Assembly (NCBI GenBank): GCA_001592805.2
Contig: CP051143.1
Location: forward strand, 1,054,001-1,118,000
Length of the DNA stretch: 64,000 nucleotides
Reading direction: 5' to 3'
Origin: Peltaster fructicola
Lineage: Eukaryota > Ascomycota > Dothideomycetes
Every line of letters begins with the position of its first letter. The stretch's first letter is position 1. The notes beneath the pieces were generated by a model. That model saw only the letters and a list, made by a program, of their open reading frames with translations, had not been told where the DNA came from and made no database searches. Shown in pieces: positions 40,972 through 52,719 of the stretch. Made by a program: the position numbers and the translations under genes.

Positions 40972-43680
40972 ATGCGCACTCCAGCAGCTTTGGAGCCGTT
41001 GGCTCAGGTCGTAGAGACACTCCGACATCTAGCTCCGACGAGAGGATGGTGGAAACGGCCTCGATTCAACTTTATCACCATCCACTACTTCTACCTCATT
41101 GGCATGTCGATACTTGGGTCTCTGATTCTGTTTGCAGGTGGAATGCCTTACATAGATGCACTCTTCTTCGCTGGCGGTGCAGCGACACAGTCTGGACTCA
41201 ACACCATCGATGTCAACCTCCTCTACTTGTACCAGCAGATCATTCTAATGATGTGGGCCTGTGTAACAACACCAGTCTTCATCAACACGGTCGTCGTCTT
41301 CGTTCGTCTCTACTGGTTCGAAAAGCGATTCAAGCATATTGTTGCGAAAGAGCGAGAGAACAGAAAGACGTGGGAGAGGAGTCGGAGCAAGAGCGAGGCC
41401 AGGGCAGATCCTGATCTTAGCAGACTTGAGCAAGGAGTCAATGGCAGACGAATAACAGTGCTGCATGAAACAACCCGTCCCAACGGCATGACTGGCCACT
41501 CGTCTCAATCGAAGGAAGAAGCTACACAATTTGCTGAAAAGATGGGTCTAACGGACAACGAGAAGCATGTGGACTCATCGGAAAGCAGCAGTGGTAGCAG
41601 TGACCACAAGCCGATTGCTGATAGCGAAGGCACAACCTTACTCAATGGCACGAAGGGTGACCACCAAGATGCGTCAGACTCACCTCTCAACCACAGAACG
41701 ATCACATTTCCAGACGAGCTACCTCATCCACATGCAGACCTTTCACAGCACATTGCAATCGTCCAGCGTCAGCAGCAGAATGCAAAGTCAGAAGGTGGCA
41801 CGCTCCGCATTCCTGGCCCTCGAGACTTTGATCGCGGCGAGAAGCCAGAGGAGATTGATGAGTCACCTCCTGTCAGTCCGCCCAAACGCAGAAACACAGC
41901 CGACAGTCAGGAACAAAACTTCATTGCACGAATGCTTAGCCGCAACTCGGACAAAGCAGAGTCTCATGGAGAGGATCGTCCCCGACATGCCATCAAATTC
42001 AATGAGCCAGATCGACGACCCCACACGCGAAATTCTGAAGACAACATGGAAACTCGCTCCAACAAAGGAGTACTTGAACGTCTAGTCAGTCCTCTGCGCC
42101 ATAGAAGATCTGGCAGTGGTCTTGGTGATCGTAAAAGCACATTTGCGCGCACGTTCACCAATCTCAGCAACGCACTAAGTCACAAGGAAGAAGAGATCCA
42201 GCCATACTTCAGCTGGCAGGCGACAATCGGTCGAAACTCAGCATTCGTGAACCTGACTGCTTCGCAGAGAGAGCTTGGTGGAATTGAGTATCGTGCTCTC
42301 AAGCTCCTAGCCAAGATCCTCATCGGGTACTATGTTGGCTTCCATGTCTTCGGCATGATGGTCTATCTTCCATGGATCATCTACACTCAGCCATGGCGAG
42401 ACATCGTTATTGACAATGCTGGAGTTGTTCCAGGTTGGTGGGCGGTGTTCACGGCATCAAGTATGTTTAACGATCTCGGTCTGACCCTCACGTCCGACAG
42501 TATGATCAGCTTCAATACCGCCACACTCATCCTCCTCGTCGGTTCATTCCTCATCATAATCGGCAACACCGGCTTCCCGGTCATGCTGCGGTTCGTCATA
42601 TGGCTTCTGACCAAGTTCTCAGCCACCGGCAGCCCCATGTCGGATGAGCTTCGCTTCCTGCTCGACCATCCACGTCGTTGCTTCACCTTACTCTTTCCGT
42701 CGAGGGCCAATTGGTGGCTCTTCTGGATCCTCGTCCTATTGAACGGAATAGATTTGGTATTCTTTATCATTCTCGACCTCAACGATCCGACCGTGACAGA
42801 TCTGGCACCAGGCTTCCGTGTATTGAATGGCTGGTTTCAAGCTACCTCAACTCGGACGGCTGGCTTCAGCTCTGTCAACATCGCGAATCTGCATCCCGGT
42901 ATACAGGTCAGCTATTTGATCATGATGTATATTTCGGTCCTGCCGATTGCCATCTCTGTTCGTCGCACAAACGTGTACGAGGAGAAGTCTCTTGGAATTT
43001 GGGGAGGTGAGAACGAGGAAGCTGGTATGGAGGACCCATCTTATGTTGGCCAGCACTTGCGAAGACAGCTTTCCTTCGATTTATGGTACATCTTCCTAGG
43101 ACTCTTCATCATCTCCATCGTGGAAGGACCACGTCTCTCGGCTATGGACGACCCGGCGTTTTCGATGTTCGCCGTGCTATTCGAGATAGTCTCTGCATAC
43201 GGTACTGTGGGCCTCAGCTTGGGATATCCTACTATCAATGCCAGTTTCTCGGCTGAATTACACACCATCAGCAAACTTGTCATTGTCGCTATGATGATAC
43301 GCGGACGACATCGTGGTCTGCCGTACGCATTGGATAGGGCTATACTGTTACCCAGCGAGAAACAATACATGAAAGAAGCAGAAGACGCTGATCGTCGGCA
43401 CGAGCGGCGTGGTTCAACATTCCTGGTCAGAATCCTAACTTTGGCTCAAGTCAGACCTGGGAAGACGGCGAGCTCGATGAGAACGGTCTGCCACGACAGC
43501 GTATTCACATGGATGCCGTCGATCCGATGTCTGCTGGTGCTGGGGGTGAGAGGAGACCGCTCGATCGAAGAGGTAGTACCTTCAGCAGTGCATCTGGCAA
43601 GCCTCGCACAAAGGGAAAGAGTCTGGCCACCTTGCTCTCGATGGGCTTGACTGCTGGACCTACCTTGCACAAGGATGACT
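40972..43680 (+). CDS. TRK1: Trk-type high-affinity potassium transporter
   Basis: Plasma-membrane K+ uptake system with four membrane-pore-membrane units. ATG 40972 (MRTPAALEPL) is chosen because HYFYLIGMSILGSLILFAGG, GAATQSGLNTIDVNLLYLYQ, typical of the first Trk unit, soon follows. A long hydrophilic loop (~130-400) separates units 1 and 2, as in fungal Trk proteins. Later filter-like segments are GWWAVFTASSMFNDLGLTL, FQATSTRTAGFSSVNIA and EIVSAYGTVGLSLGYP. The main frame runs on to 43650, but from about 43410 a different frame holds a sensible tail (NIPGQNPNFGSSQTWEDGEL..LTAGPTLHKDD, TGA at 43678-43680). I cannot place a standard intron between them. Confidence 0.9.
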
Positions 43681-44385
43681 GATGTGTTCGGCTGACGAAC
43701 GATTTACGATACAGCATTGCATTGGGAATGGATACAGCTTGGCGGAATATTGTACAGCATTCGTAGCGAATTGTCATAATCTATTGTGCAGCATTGCACA
43801 TACATATTGAATATGCTGTCCTTGCAGCTGTTTGTGTGATCGCTGATGTGGGGATTACATTCATGTTGTAGTTATTGCTACAAGGATTTGGCTTGACAAT
43901 GACCTACACTTCCTGTTGCAGTATTCCTGTGAATTGCGTTCACTGATTGTTCTCTGATGCTGCGCTTGTCGACGTCAGCACCTGTTTGTGAGCCGACTTG
44001 GGGATCTGCTATAGACGTTCGGCTGGACAACGGCCTACGCCTATGCGTTGACTGCTTGATCTCACCTGCTGTCGCTTGTCAACACCAGCGCCTGTTTGTG
44101 AAGCCGATCTGAGGATTGCTCCTTTGCTATCCATGTGATGCTTGAGCATAACATTCAACATGTCCTCCATCTGGATCGAGTGTGCAGCATTCACGCAGAC
44201 TCACCTCGCATGGCCTGCTGGCTCATCACAGCAGTACAGGCTGTTGATGATCGAGCAGTATATACTACTCGACACCATGGCGTCCTTCATAAATATACGC
44301 CAGTCTATCAGCACTCACAGACAACACAGACCGTGTCGATGCTCAGCAGTATCAGCTTCTCATACCTCCAAGATTGTTCATCGAG
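43681..44385. repeat. degenerate tandem repeat in an intergenic region
   Basis: A segment starting TGTTTGTG recurs at 43829, 43983 and 44093 with spacings of 154 and 110 bp. Shared blocks include GGCTKGACAAYGRCCTACRC, GCTTGTCRACRYCAGCRCC and TGTTTGTGAaGCCGA. Copies 2 and 3 agree best. There is no gene here; the right part is the promoter of the Met/Gly-rich gene, with TATATACTAC near 44269. Confidence 0.5.
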
Positions 44386-45422
44386 ATGTCGTACTTTGAG
44401 GGACAACTCTATCCCAGGGGTGAAGGCTTCGACGATGATATAGCGGCCCAGATGATGATGGGAGAACCCGAGGAACAGTACTATGGTGTTCCTGGAGGAC
44501 TTGGGGGCATGAGGGAGATGATGGACGGCCGCGGCCTACCACCCGGAATGGGCGATATGGGTATGGACAGAGGCATGGGCATGGGCATGGACATGGGCGG
44601 TATGCCACCTGGTATGATGGGAGATGTCATGGGCCCCATGGACGACATGATGATGGGAGAGGGTATGATGCCCGGTGGTCCTATGGGCATGGGCCTAGAA
44701 GACGCGATTGGTATCGGCGGAGTGCCATCGGGCATAGGAGGCATCGACGATATGATGGCTGTGGGTGATATGCAAGGACGTTCTTTACGACGCGCTCGTA
44801 GCGACGTTGGCGGGCGTCGTGGCGATGCTTTCAACATGGGAGGAGATCCCTACATGGGCGGGCTTCCCACCTACAGCGACCTTTCCATGGGACCTCCATT
44901 TTACCATGATCCTCGAGACTTGGACCCATTTGGAGAAGAGTTTGCACCATGGCAACCTTATGGACCTCGCGGCGTAGCAGGTCCGGATCCATCCTTTGGC
45001 ATGGGAGGACTCAGCATGGGAAGCTCTCGTGGCATGAGGGACGTCGGTGGTCCTTTTGGTCAAGAGTATGGCGGACCTCCTGGTTACATGGACGCCAGCA
45101 TGGCTTCAGAGATGTTGGGACGAGGTATGGAGCCTGAGATGGGTATGCCAATGATGGGAGGAGGGCGTGATCGAGGTCGATTTCGACGCATGATGTCTGG
45201 CCTAGGCTTCGGTGGTCGGAGTGAGGCTATGGGCGCTCTCGAAGGACGAGGACGAAGCCTTTTTGGTATGTTGTCGATCCCGCTGCTGTCATTCTACTTA
45301 CATTTCCTCTAGGTGGTGGTCGACGTTCAAGTGTGCCAGATCTCAGACCTCCAGACAGCCCTTCTCGCCGCTATGACGGGCGGCGACGGATGCGGCGACG
45401 ACATCGAGATTTGCCGTGGTAG
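44386..45422 (+). CDS. Met/Gly-rich low-complexity protein
   Basis: Exons 44386-45265 and 45313-45422 (329 aa) with a 47-nt GTATGT..CCTCTAG intron. ATG 44386 (MSYFEGQLYPRGEGFDDD) is preferred to one four codons upstream. The first 130 residues are built from Met-Gly-Pro-Asp units (MGDMGMDRGMGMGMDMGGMP, MMGDVMGPMDDMMMGEGMMP). The middle is Pro/Tyr/Asp-rich (PYMGGLPTYSDLSMGPPFYH), and the C-terminus is Arg-rich (RDRGRFRRMMSGLGFGGRS, RRYDGRRRMRRRHRDLPW). No signal peptide or membrane segment. Met-rich runs occur in copper-handling proteins and in self-associating proteins, and the basic tail could bind nucleic acid; both are inference. Confidence 0.75.
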
Positions 45423-46114
45423 AACGGAGCGATACAAGCAAGACGGAGCTCATATGCTCTCCGCTGACGACTTTATGACTGACGATATCTTTGTGGCAAG
45501 CATGATGGCGGCATATATAGTTGCTGATTGAGTACTGACAAGCTAATGTGAGGCGACTATCTGGGTAATCGTAATGGCTGTGCGAATGGTATACTATACC
45601 TGTGTTACTGGCCTCCTTCGCAGCGGCGAGCATGACTTGATCAGCCAGTGTGGCGCAACTCGTGAGAGCTGAAAGTCATGCTGTAGCCAGCTATGCTTGT
45701 AGTATTGGTCTTGCCTGCATCGATGAGTGTGTATTGACAGCTCGTACAGCACGAGATTGAGAGACGCTGATATGATGATGAGGTGGTTGAAGATAAAAGG
45801 AGCAACTTGTCGCACGAGCAATGCGGGCCTTGGCGCCAGGGAGCAGCCGTTAGGATCATTAAGGCGCTACCGCGATCTAAATCTGCTCACCAAGACACCA
45901 ACAGAAGGAAGGTGTGGTCTCAGTCGCGTTGCTAAGCCACGCGCCCACCTCCCTTCTTTCTCAATCTGAATCATCTTGTCACACTTCCATCCTCTCCATC
46001 TTGCGCACGCTGGTCGTTGTGATCAGCGAGCCACATTCCGCTCAAGACACCTCACGCATTCCTTAGATCCTACAGCATCGCACCTTTGCTCCTGAGAGTG
46101 TCGAACAAGGCGAG
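45423..46114. other. intergenic, promoter of the PAP2 gene
   Basis: 692 bp. The 130 bp before 46115 are C/T-rich leader. No supported ORF. Confidence 0.4.
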
Positions 46115-47239
46115 ATGGTGTCGAAGCGCTTGATCGCATCCTACATATGGGACTGGATTGTCCTAATAGCCATCGTCGGCGCAGGCGGCGGTCTCAACTC
46201 AGTTACACCTTACAAGAGACCATTCAGCTTGCTTGACCTAAGCATCTCGTTCCCACTGGTTGAGGAGCAGATCTCGACAGCTACACTCGTAGTTGTTGCA
46301 CTAGTTGCGCCAGCAGTCATCATCGTCATCACAGTGGCAGTCTTCGTACCAGGACCAGCATTCAGCAAATCTCTTACCAGGCGGAAGCTCATTCAGAGAA
46401 AGCTTTGGGAATGGCACGCAGGTTGGCTCGGCCTTGCCCTCTCGATTGCAACAGCATTCTTCGCCACGCAGGCGCTCAAGAACCTCTTCGGAAAGCCACG
46501 TCCAGACATGCTGGCAAGGTGTCAGCCAGACCTCAATAATGTCGCATCGTATGTCATTGGTGGCTATGGTCAAGACATCAGTGTTAGATGGACTCTTGTC
46601 ACTGCCGACATCTGTACCAACACCGATACGGCGACGCTGAATGACGGCTTCCGAAGCTTCCCAAGTGGTCACTCATCTTTCTCCTGGTCTGGTCTGCTGT
46701 ATCTCAGCCTCTACCTGTGCGCCAAGTTCGGCATTCAGATACCGTACCTACCAACCACTGCTGCAGCACACGACAGCAGACTTTCCGGCAAAGCAATTGA
46801 GTCAGAGCTGCTTCCTCTGCACAAGAACAGAGATTCTGTGGAATCACCAAACGCTGCGCAAGACCACGAGGCTGAGAACCAGGCCTTCGCGAAATCCATC
46901 CCCGATCGTAATCGAGCAGCAGCACCGCCAGTTTATCTGGTCGTCATTGCGTTCGTGCCCATCTGTGTGGCCTTCTACATCTGCTCGACCCGCTTTGTTG
47001 AGTTCTACCACTTCGGTTTCGATATTATAAGTGGTTCTCTCATAGGCATTCTATCCTCGTATGGTGCCTTCAGGTACTATCACTTGCCTATCAGCAGAGG
47101 CTCTGGCTGGGCTTGGGGTCCTCGCAGCAGAGATCGAGCTTTTGGTATTGGAGTTGGCATAAACAACTATGTGGGAACCGAAGGCTGGGACAGTGCTTCA
47201 AGGAGTGCACACACAAGAGTTGGCTCCAGTCCTGCATGA
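46115..47239 (+). CDS. PAP2-family lipid phosphate phosphatase
   Basis: Membrane enzyme removing phosphate from diacylglycerol pyrophosphate, phosphatidate or similar lipids (Dpp1/Lpp1 type). 374 residues, one exon, about six membrane helices. The three-part PAP2 signature is present: KNLFGKPRP (KxxxxxxRP, ~130), FRSFPSGHSSFSWSGL (~187) and STRFVEFYHFGFDIISGSL (~290), which keeps the key His and Asp although the first His of the usual HH pair reads Tyr. A ~75-residue hydrophilic loop lies between the second and third motifs. ER or vacuolar location is inferred from relatives. Confidence 0.9.
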   Translation: MVSKRLIASYIWDWIVLIAIVGAGGGLNSVTPYKRPFSLLDLSISFPLVEEQISTATLVVVALVAPAVIIVITVAVFVPGPAFSKSLTRRKLIQRKLWEWHAGWLGLALSIATAFFATQALKNLFGKPRPDMLARCQPDLNNVASYVIGGYGQDISVRWTLVTADICTNTDTATLNDGFRSFPSGHSSFSWSGLLYLSLYLCAKFGIQIPYLPTTAAAHDSRLSGKAIESELLPLHKNRDSVESPNAAQDHEAENQAFAKSIPDRNRAAAPPVYLVVIAFVPICVAFYICSTRFVEFYHFGFDIISGSLIGILSSYGAFRYYHLPISRGSGWAWGPRSRDRAFGIGVGINNYVGTEGWDSASRSAHTRVGSSPA

Positions 47240-47876
47240 ACGACGAACAGATTACCTCCTGTATCCCATGACAATTTCTTCTCCTTCCGTCATCTGACCG
47301 TCGATCTTGTGAGGGTCCATTGCTCAGGAGAACCAAATAATAGAGGTCCATAATCTGGCGCTCACATTGCCCGAATGAGCCCGGCCGGTTAAGCAAGGCG
47401 AATAGCCAAAACTTTAGCTCTCCATTGGACAAACTCTGTTCATCAGAAGTGACATGTGCGTTTGTGGGGATGAACACCTTCAGGATGCTTTCAAAATGCT
47501 TCTGCCTGGACTGCATAGCCATATATAAGGGCTAGTGGACGATCAGTGCTATGCATAGCCCGTCGAGGTCTGTACGACGGTATCGCACAGTCTCAGATGC
47601 CTGGCACTGCCTCACGGGTGCGCAGTATGTCACCCAAAACTCCAATCTGCCAAACCGCGGCTATCGTCCTGCAATGGAACTACAAGCCCCCTTGGTATCT
47701 CGGGGCTTGTAGTTCCCACATCACCTCTCCATGTGCGCAACCATTGGCTTTCTCGGTGTCAGTGGAAAATGCTGCTGCCTTACTGCATAGTGAGCCGCCG
47801 AGGCTTTGTTTGTGTATAAGGTCATTCGGGCACCTCCAATGGCCTGACGACAGACACCTCACATTCCTACACAACA
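47240..47876. promoter_or_regulatory. promoter region of the Sec14-like gene
   Basis: 637 bp holding TATATAAGG at about 47522-47530, a perfect inverted repeat at 47676-47716 (separate entry), and GTATAAGG at about 47813, some 65 bp before the ATG. Confidence 0.45.
47676..47716. repeat. perfect 15-bp inverted repeat with 11-bp loop
   Basis: Left arm GGAACTACAAGCCCC (47676-47690), loop of 11 bases, right arm GGGGCTTGTAGTTCC (47702-47716), 15 of 15 pairs matching. It could be a dimeric factor site or, if transcribed, a stable hairpin about 160 nt before the start codon. The flanks show no target-site duplication. Confidence 0.85.
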
Positions 47877-49183
47877 ATGGCCACTACAAACTTCGCCCTG
47901 GACGACATCGTCGCAGAACTCAATGAGGAGCAGTTTCACAAGCTGGCTGATCTCTGGGCGAGGCTCGACGTGCTCACCGATGGTCGAATCTCCGACTTCT
48001 CACCAGCAACCCTGAGTGGCCTTGGCACACAGACTGTCAAGTCAGCCAGTGGTGCCAATGTACAAGTCGACATGTCGATCATGGGCAAGAAGCCAGCTCA
48101 AAAAGTGCTTGAGAAGACCAACCCAGTGGCGCTCTTGGACGCTCTCCGTCGTAATGTCAAGCATGAAGATCCAGATACTCTTCTGGTCCGATTCCTGCGT
48201 GCTCGCAGCTGGAAGCCAGACGAATCACTTGTTATGTTGCTCAAGAGTCTTGCCTGGCGAATTGAGCAGAACATCGAGGATGGCATGCTCGCTGGTGGCG
48301 ACACCCGCTACGCTCACATCGCCAAGACTAGCACCGGCCCGGAGGCACAGATCGGCAAAGAGGTCGTTGCGCTGCTCAGCAGTGGCGAGTCTGCTGTCCA
48401 TGGCCGCGACAGGAAAGGCCGTCTGTTGCAGTACATCCGTGTCAAGAAGCACAATCCGAAGGCACAGGGCAAGGATGGTTTCGAGAAGGCTACCATTCTC
48501 GACGCAGAGTCCACACGAATGTTGCTACGTGCACCGATCACCACAATTTCGATCGTGTTCGATCTAACTGGATTTGGTATGGGCAATATGGATATGAATG
48601 CGCTCAAGATCATGGCTGGAGGTCTTCAGGACAACTACCCGGAGTGCTTGGGCACTGTGTATGTGTACAACGCGCCATGGATCATCAACGGAATCTGGTC
48701 TATGATCAAGGCATGGCTAGATCCCGTCGTTGCATCCAAAGTCCAGTTTGTGAGCTCTTTGAAGGCACTCAGCGAGTTCATAGACCCGGCTGAGATTCCG
48801 ACATATATGGGAGGCGAGTCAAACTGGGAGTGAGTGCAGGCTTGGCGTCTTCGAAAGCACAGCTAATCCTGTCTAGGTTCAAATGGATCGAGCCAGAAAC
48901 ACTTCAGCCTCTCGATGCTGAGAGCGCTGCCAAGCGGGACTCTCTGAAGGCAACCCGTGAGCAGTTACTTACTTCTCACATCGATACGACCAGAGTATGG
49001 ACTGAGGAGGTCCTGACCAACCAACCGTCTGCTACTGCGACTCTGGCGAAGCGACGAGAGCTTGCTCAACAGCTGCGAGAGAACTATTGGCAGCTTGACC
49101 CATACGTACGTGGTCGTGTTATGCTTGATAGAGCTGGCATACTCCTGCCAGGTGGAAAGGTCAACATGAGACCAAATGCTTGA
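47877..49183 (+). CDS. Sec14-like (CRAL-TRIO) lipid-transfer protein
   Basis: Exons 47877-48829 and 48877-49183 (419 aa); the 47-nt intron (GTGAGT, GCTAATC branch, TCTAG) joins SNWE-FKWIEPE. The N-terminal CRAL-TRIO helix region reads LLVRFLRARSWKPDESLVML (~103-120). The lipid-binding domain has GRDRKGRLLQYIRVKKHNP, ISIVFDLTGFGMGNMD (~225), MAGGLQDNYPECLGTVYVYN (~245), PWIINGIWSMIKAWLDP and the closing IPTYMGGE (~312). A C-terminal ~105-residue helical extension follows. It probably moves phosphatidylinositol or another lipid between membranes. Which Sec14-family branch it belongs to cannot be told by eye. Confidence 0.9.
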
Positions 49184-49495
49184 TCTCATAGCAGTGCCTG
49201 GATAGGCGAGCACGACAGTTCGAGGACGACTATGTTTCCTCAGTGTCCATTCTTGGAGAGATTTAATGCTTGGTCTCATACGCAGTAGTCTTCGTGGTCA
49301 ATAGAAGGGTCATTGGCAATCTTGGGACACATGTAGCTATGACACCACTGTATGCGATTCTGATCACGTGGTTTCTGATGATACGTATCTCAACTGCTAC
49401 AACTATGCGCACCGCTTACCTGCGACTGGAATGCTCTTGATATCTCAGCTGAGCACGACTGAGTACGTTCATTGCCGTCCCAGCGCTGGCTAGCT
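49184..49495. other. intergenic, convergent 3' ends
   Basis: 312 bp between the Sec14-like and GTPase stop codons. Nothing recognisable. Confidence 0.4.
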
Positions 49496-52362
49496 CTAGG
49501 AGTCGTGGACGGACTCATTGCTGGCTTGGAGCCTAATGCATACCTCAACAAGCCTCCAATTGTCGTCGTTTTGCAGAGCTGCCTTGGTTTTGCTGACGTG
49601 CTCCGAGAGTTTCGCCTTGAAAGTGTCGTACTCCTTCTTGGACTCGCTATTCTCAAAGAACGAGCTTTCGTCCATTGCTTGGAAGCGGGTACGAATGCTG
49701 GTAATCATCCTCGTCATCTGTAAGACTGCTTCGGAGACTGCTTTGGCAGCGATCGTGTTGAGGTCATCTCTCACGCAGTCGTGGAGGTTTGACCATGGTC
49801 CTCCGAGCTTCTTAGAGATCTCGACCTCAACTAGCTTTCGACGAATTGGCACATTCTTGCGACCAAGCAAGGTTCGTGCTGTTTGAAAGACTGGTTTGAG
49901 GCTCATGACCAGGTAACTATCATCCCAGAACAGCGTTGCTCGACCAAGGACATTACTGAATAATGTTAGCTCGTCGTGTGAAGGTCGGAGAGTGTGAAAG
50001 ACTTACTTGGCTGGCGAGAAAAAATGATCGTCGAAAGTAGAATCGAGCTTTGTGGAAATGCTCTCGATGTCGCGCTCGATCGTGGCTAGAAAGACCTTCA
50101 GAGGGCCCTGCATGTTGTTACCAAATCCTGCAGTTAGTCAGTATTGCAAAGTATACTCTGAACTAGACACCTACCCTTCGATGTCCGAATCATGGCCGAG
50201 AGTGGCTCCTGCAGGGTTTGGATGAAGTGACCCATGCGTTCACGCACTGCAACAACCAGCTCACCGAAGACGCGCCTCAGCAAGGACTTCCCGATGTCGA
50301 GGATGTCGGCATTCCAATTGACCATCGTGGGCCTGCCATGCCTGCGCCACTTCCATGTTTTGAAGCCATCGTGGCGTAGCATCATCAGCTGTTCACTAGA
50401 GTTGTGATTCTTCAGCCAAGACTGACAGACGGCGACAGCGCGTCGACTCCAAGTCGATCCTTTAAGCTGTAGTTGGCTCAGTACGTGCTTCTTGACGGCA
50501 TCTTCGATGTGTTCAAGGAGTTGCATGTTGCCAGCGCTGAGAGTGGTCTGCTGAGCGTCTAGAGAAGCGTTGATGTCGTACTCAATGCTCCCGAATGACT
50601 GCGTTGAATAGAGCTGGAGTATGTCCAGCATTTGCGGGATCCGCGTGCGGTACAGTTGGAGTAACTCGTTGAGCATCGATCTGGCTTGCGAAGTGAAGAG
50701 ATATGAACGTAAGGCTGGGATGCCAGTAGCTTCAAGGGAAACCGATGGAGCATGATGATCATCGAAACCTTCCTGCCAGCACCTGTAGGCGGCATTGCCA
50801 ACAGGGAAGACGCAGAGCTTAGCCTCGTCGTTGGTCATGCCTGCGTACAGCTCCTGAAGCGAACGGACAACCCGTCGATTACGCAAAGCCAATCGGCGGC
50901 ATGTCCATGCCATCTTGTGAGCCAAACGTTCAAGCTCGAGCGAGTCGATCTCCTCATTGATGTCGGCTCGAGTCTCGCGATCCGGTCTAGGCTTCGTGCG
51001 AAGACGACGGCGCAAGCCAAGGATCTCTCGTCCGACTCGTGTAAGATCCTCTTGACTTTGCTCAATAGCAGCCTGCTCGGCAAGAGTACCTTCAACTTCA
51101 GTGTTCTTGTCGATCTTGTCAGCGTAAGACAGGACTACGATTGTCTTCGCGGATCCATGAGAATGTCGAGCCGTGTCAAGTTGCTGTCGCAGATTCTCGT
51201 TTGACATAGCACGACCGATCTGTGCGACGACGATGATGTATGATGCTTCGCGTTGAATGTCTAAAGCTCTTTGACGACGATATCGACTAGCGTCAGTGAG
51301 TCCAGGCGCATCGATGAAGACAAATCCCTGATCGAGCAGGGATGTGCTGAGCCCAAACTCAACGCTGCGTACCAGCGGCCATGGATCGGGTAGATTGTTG
51401 TTGGACCTATGGGTGAATGGTTGGAGAATCTGAGTCATCTCTTCACAAGTGTCGGCCTCTCTGTAGACGTATGCCTCGCACCTCAAGTGTTGCGCAACAA
51501 GCGACGCACTCCACTCGACCAGCTGTGCGACAGCAGCTTCGTCGTCCTTAGGATCGTAAGCATCGAGGTGGGCTTCGGCATTCTTGTCGCTCGAGAAGCA
51601 GTCGTGATCACAGAAGAGAGAGCGGAACACGGTCAGGAGATCCCTGATGTCTTCACGATTCTCATTCTTCATTCGGCGCAGATCTGTGTTGTCGTCCTCG
51701 ATGTCTTCGTGGCGGTCTTCTTCATTCTCAAGCTCGATATCCTCGTCGCTGTCTTGGTCATTCTCGTCGCAGTCTTGGTCATTCTCGTCGCAGTCTTGGT
51801 CATTCTCATCGCTGTCTTCGTCATCCTCAAGCTTGATGTCTCCGTCCTGGTCTGTCTCATGGTCAAGCTTATCTAGCTTTCCAGATGCGATATAGTACTT
51901 ATCCAACAAAGACCTGATGATCACCTCAATTTCAGCAATGCTTAGAAAGTGAGCCTTGGCGGCGAAACGGGCCTTCTGCTGAGCGAATCGTTTCCTGTAT
52001 CGGTGAACGACGAATGTGCAGCTTTCACCTGCGTCTTGGCTGCGTGCGATTGCGCCAACGCCAAGCAGAGAATTGATCAGCGAGCTCTTACCCGAGGCCA
52101 TGTCGCCAAATACTGCGAGTTTGATAGACTTCTCCTGTGGTGGAGCAAAACGGTCAGAGAACTCTCGGCGGAGATCATCGAGAGTAGGGCCTTTGAGATC
52201 GTTGTTGAATAAGAGATCTCTCACAGAAGCGATGGACTCGCTGCAAGCTTTCTCCAAACTCTTGAACTCTGCTTGGTACTGTACGGAGCGTGGGAGTGGT
52301 TCTTGTCTCGCATCATTCGAATCGTAGCGTTGGAACGTTGGGTCTGCAGGATCACTCTCCAT
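49496..52362 (-). CDS. dynamin-like large GTPase
   Basis: Exons on the minus strand 52362-50175, 50127-50007, 49955-49496 (922 aa); introns of 47 and 51 nt. The G domain starts KLAVFGDMASGKSSLINSLL (~82, P-loop), with ESCTFVVHRY as G2 region, FVFIDAPGLTDASRYRRQRA as G3 and VVLSYADKID as a G4-like site. Inserted in it is a very acidic loop with a 21-bp tandem repeat (DENDQDC x3) of about 100 residues. The C-terminal half is helical (assembly stalk) and ends SKTKAALQNDD. The large size, insert and lack of PH or membrane domains suit the SLIP-GC/fungal orphan dynamin group. Role unknown. Confidence 0.85.
51751..51813. repeat. 21-bp tandem repeat, three copies
   Basis: Units 51751-51771, 51772-51792 and 51793-51813, starting GTCTTGGTCATTCTCGTCGC. 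The first two are identical; the third differs by a base or two at its end. It encodes acidic DENDQDC/S repeats in the GTPase gene. Confidence 0.9.
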
Positions 52363-52719
52363 TATAACGATGGAGGATGATGATGGACTATGTAGAGATA
52401 TGCGAAAAGCGATGATCTAGTCGTTATAGCCGTGTGATCGTCCTTGTGTCGTCGACGGGTGGGCGGATGATTGTATGAGGAAGAAGAAAGAAGAGAATGG
52501 TGTGCGAATGGCAAGTTATATACTCGCCGCAAGCCAGCAATGAATGTCGAATGATATTGCTTGGCATGTGAATGTAAGAGCCGCGAGATGTGAGTGTATG
52601 AAGTGAAGTCAGCATGTGATCAGAAGCCTGAAAGCACGGCATACAGCACATGCAATGTGAACTTGGACTTTATGATGGTCTGTTTGACTGTGACCAGGCT
52701 GGCGATGTCTGGCTAGGCT
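52363..52719 (-). promoter_or_regulatory. promoter of the dynamin-like gene
   Basis: A TATATAA box on the minus strand at 52516-52522 lies about 155 bp upstream of the ATG. The rest is the 3' region of the Rab gene. Confidence 0.45.

Noticed and set aside
47676-47716. MITE or transposon end
   Set aside because: Arms are adjacent with an 11-base loop, no internal sequence and no flanking duplication.
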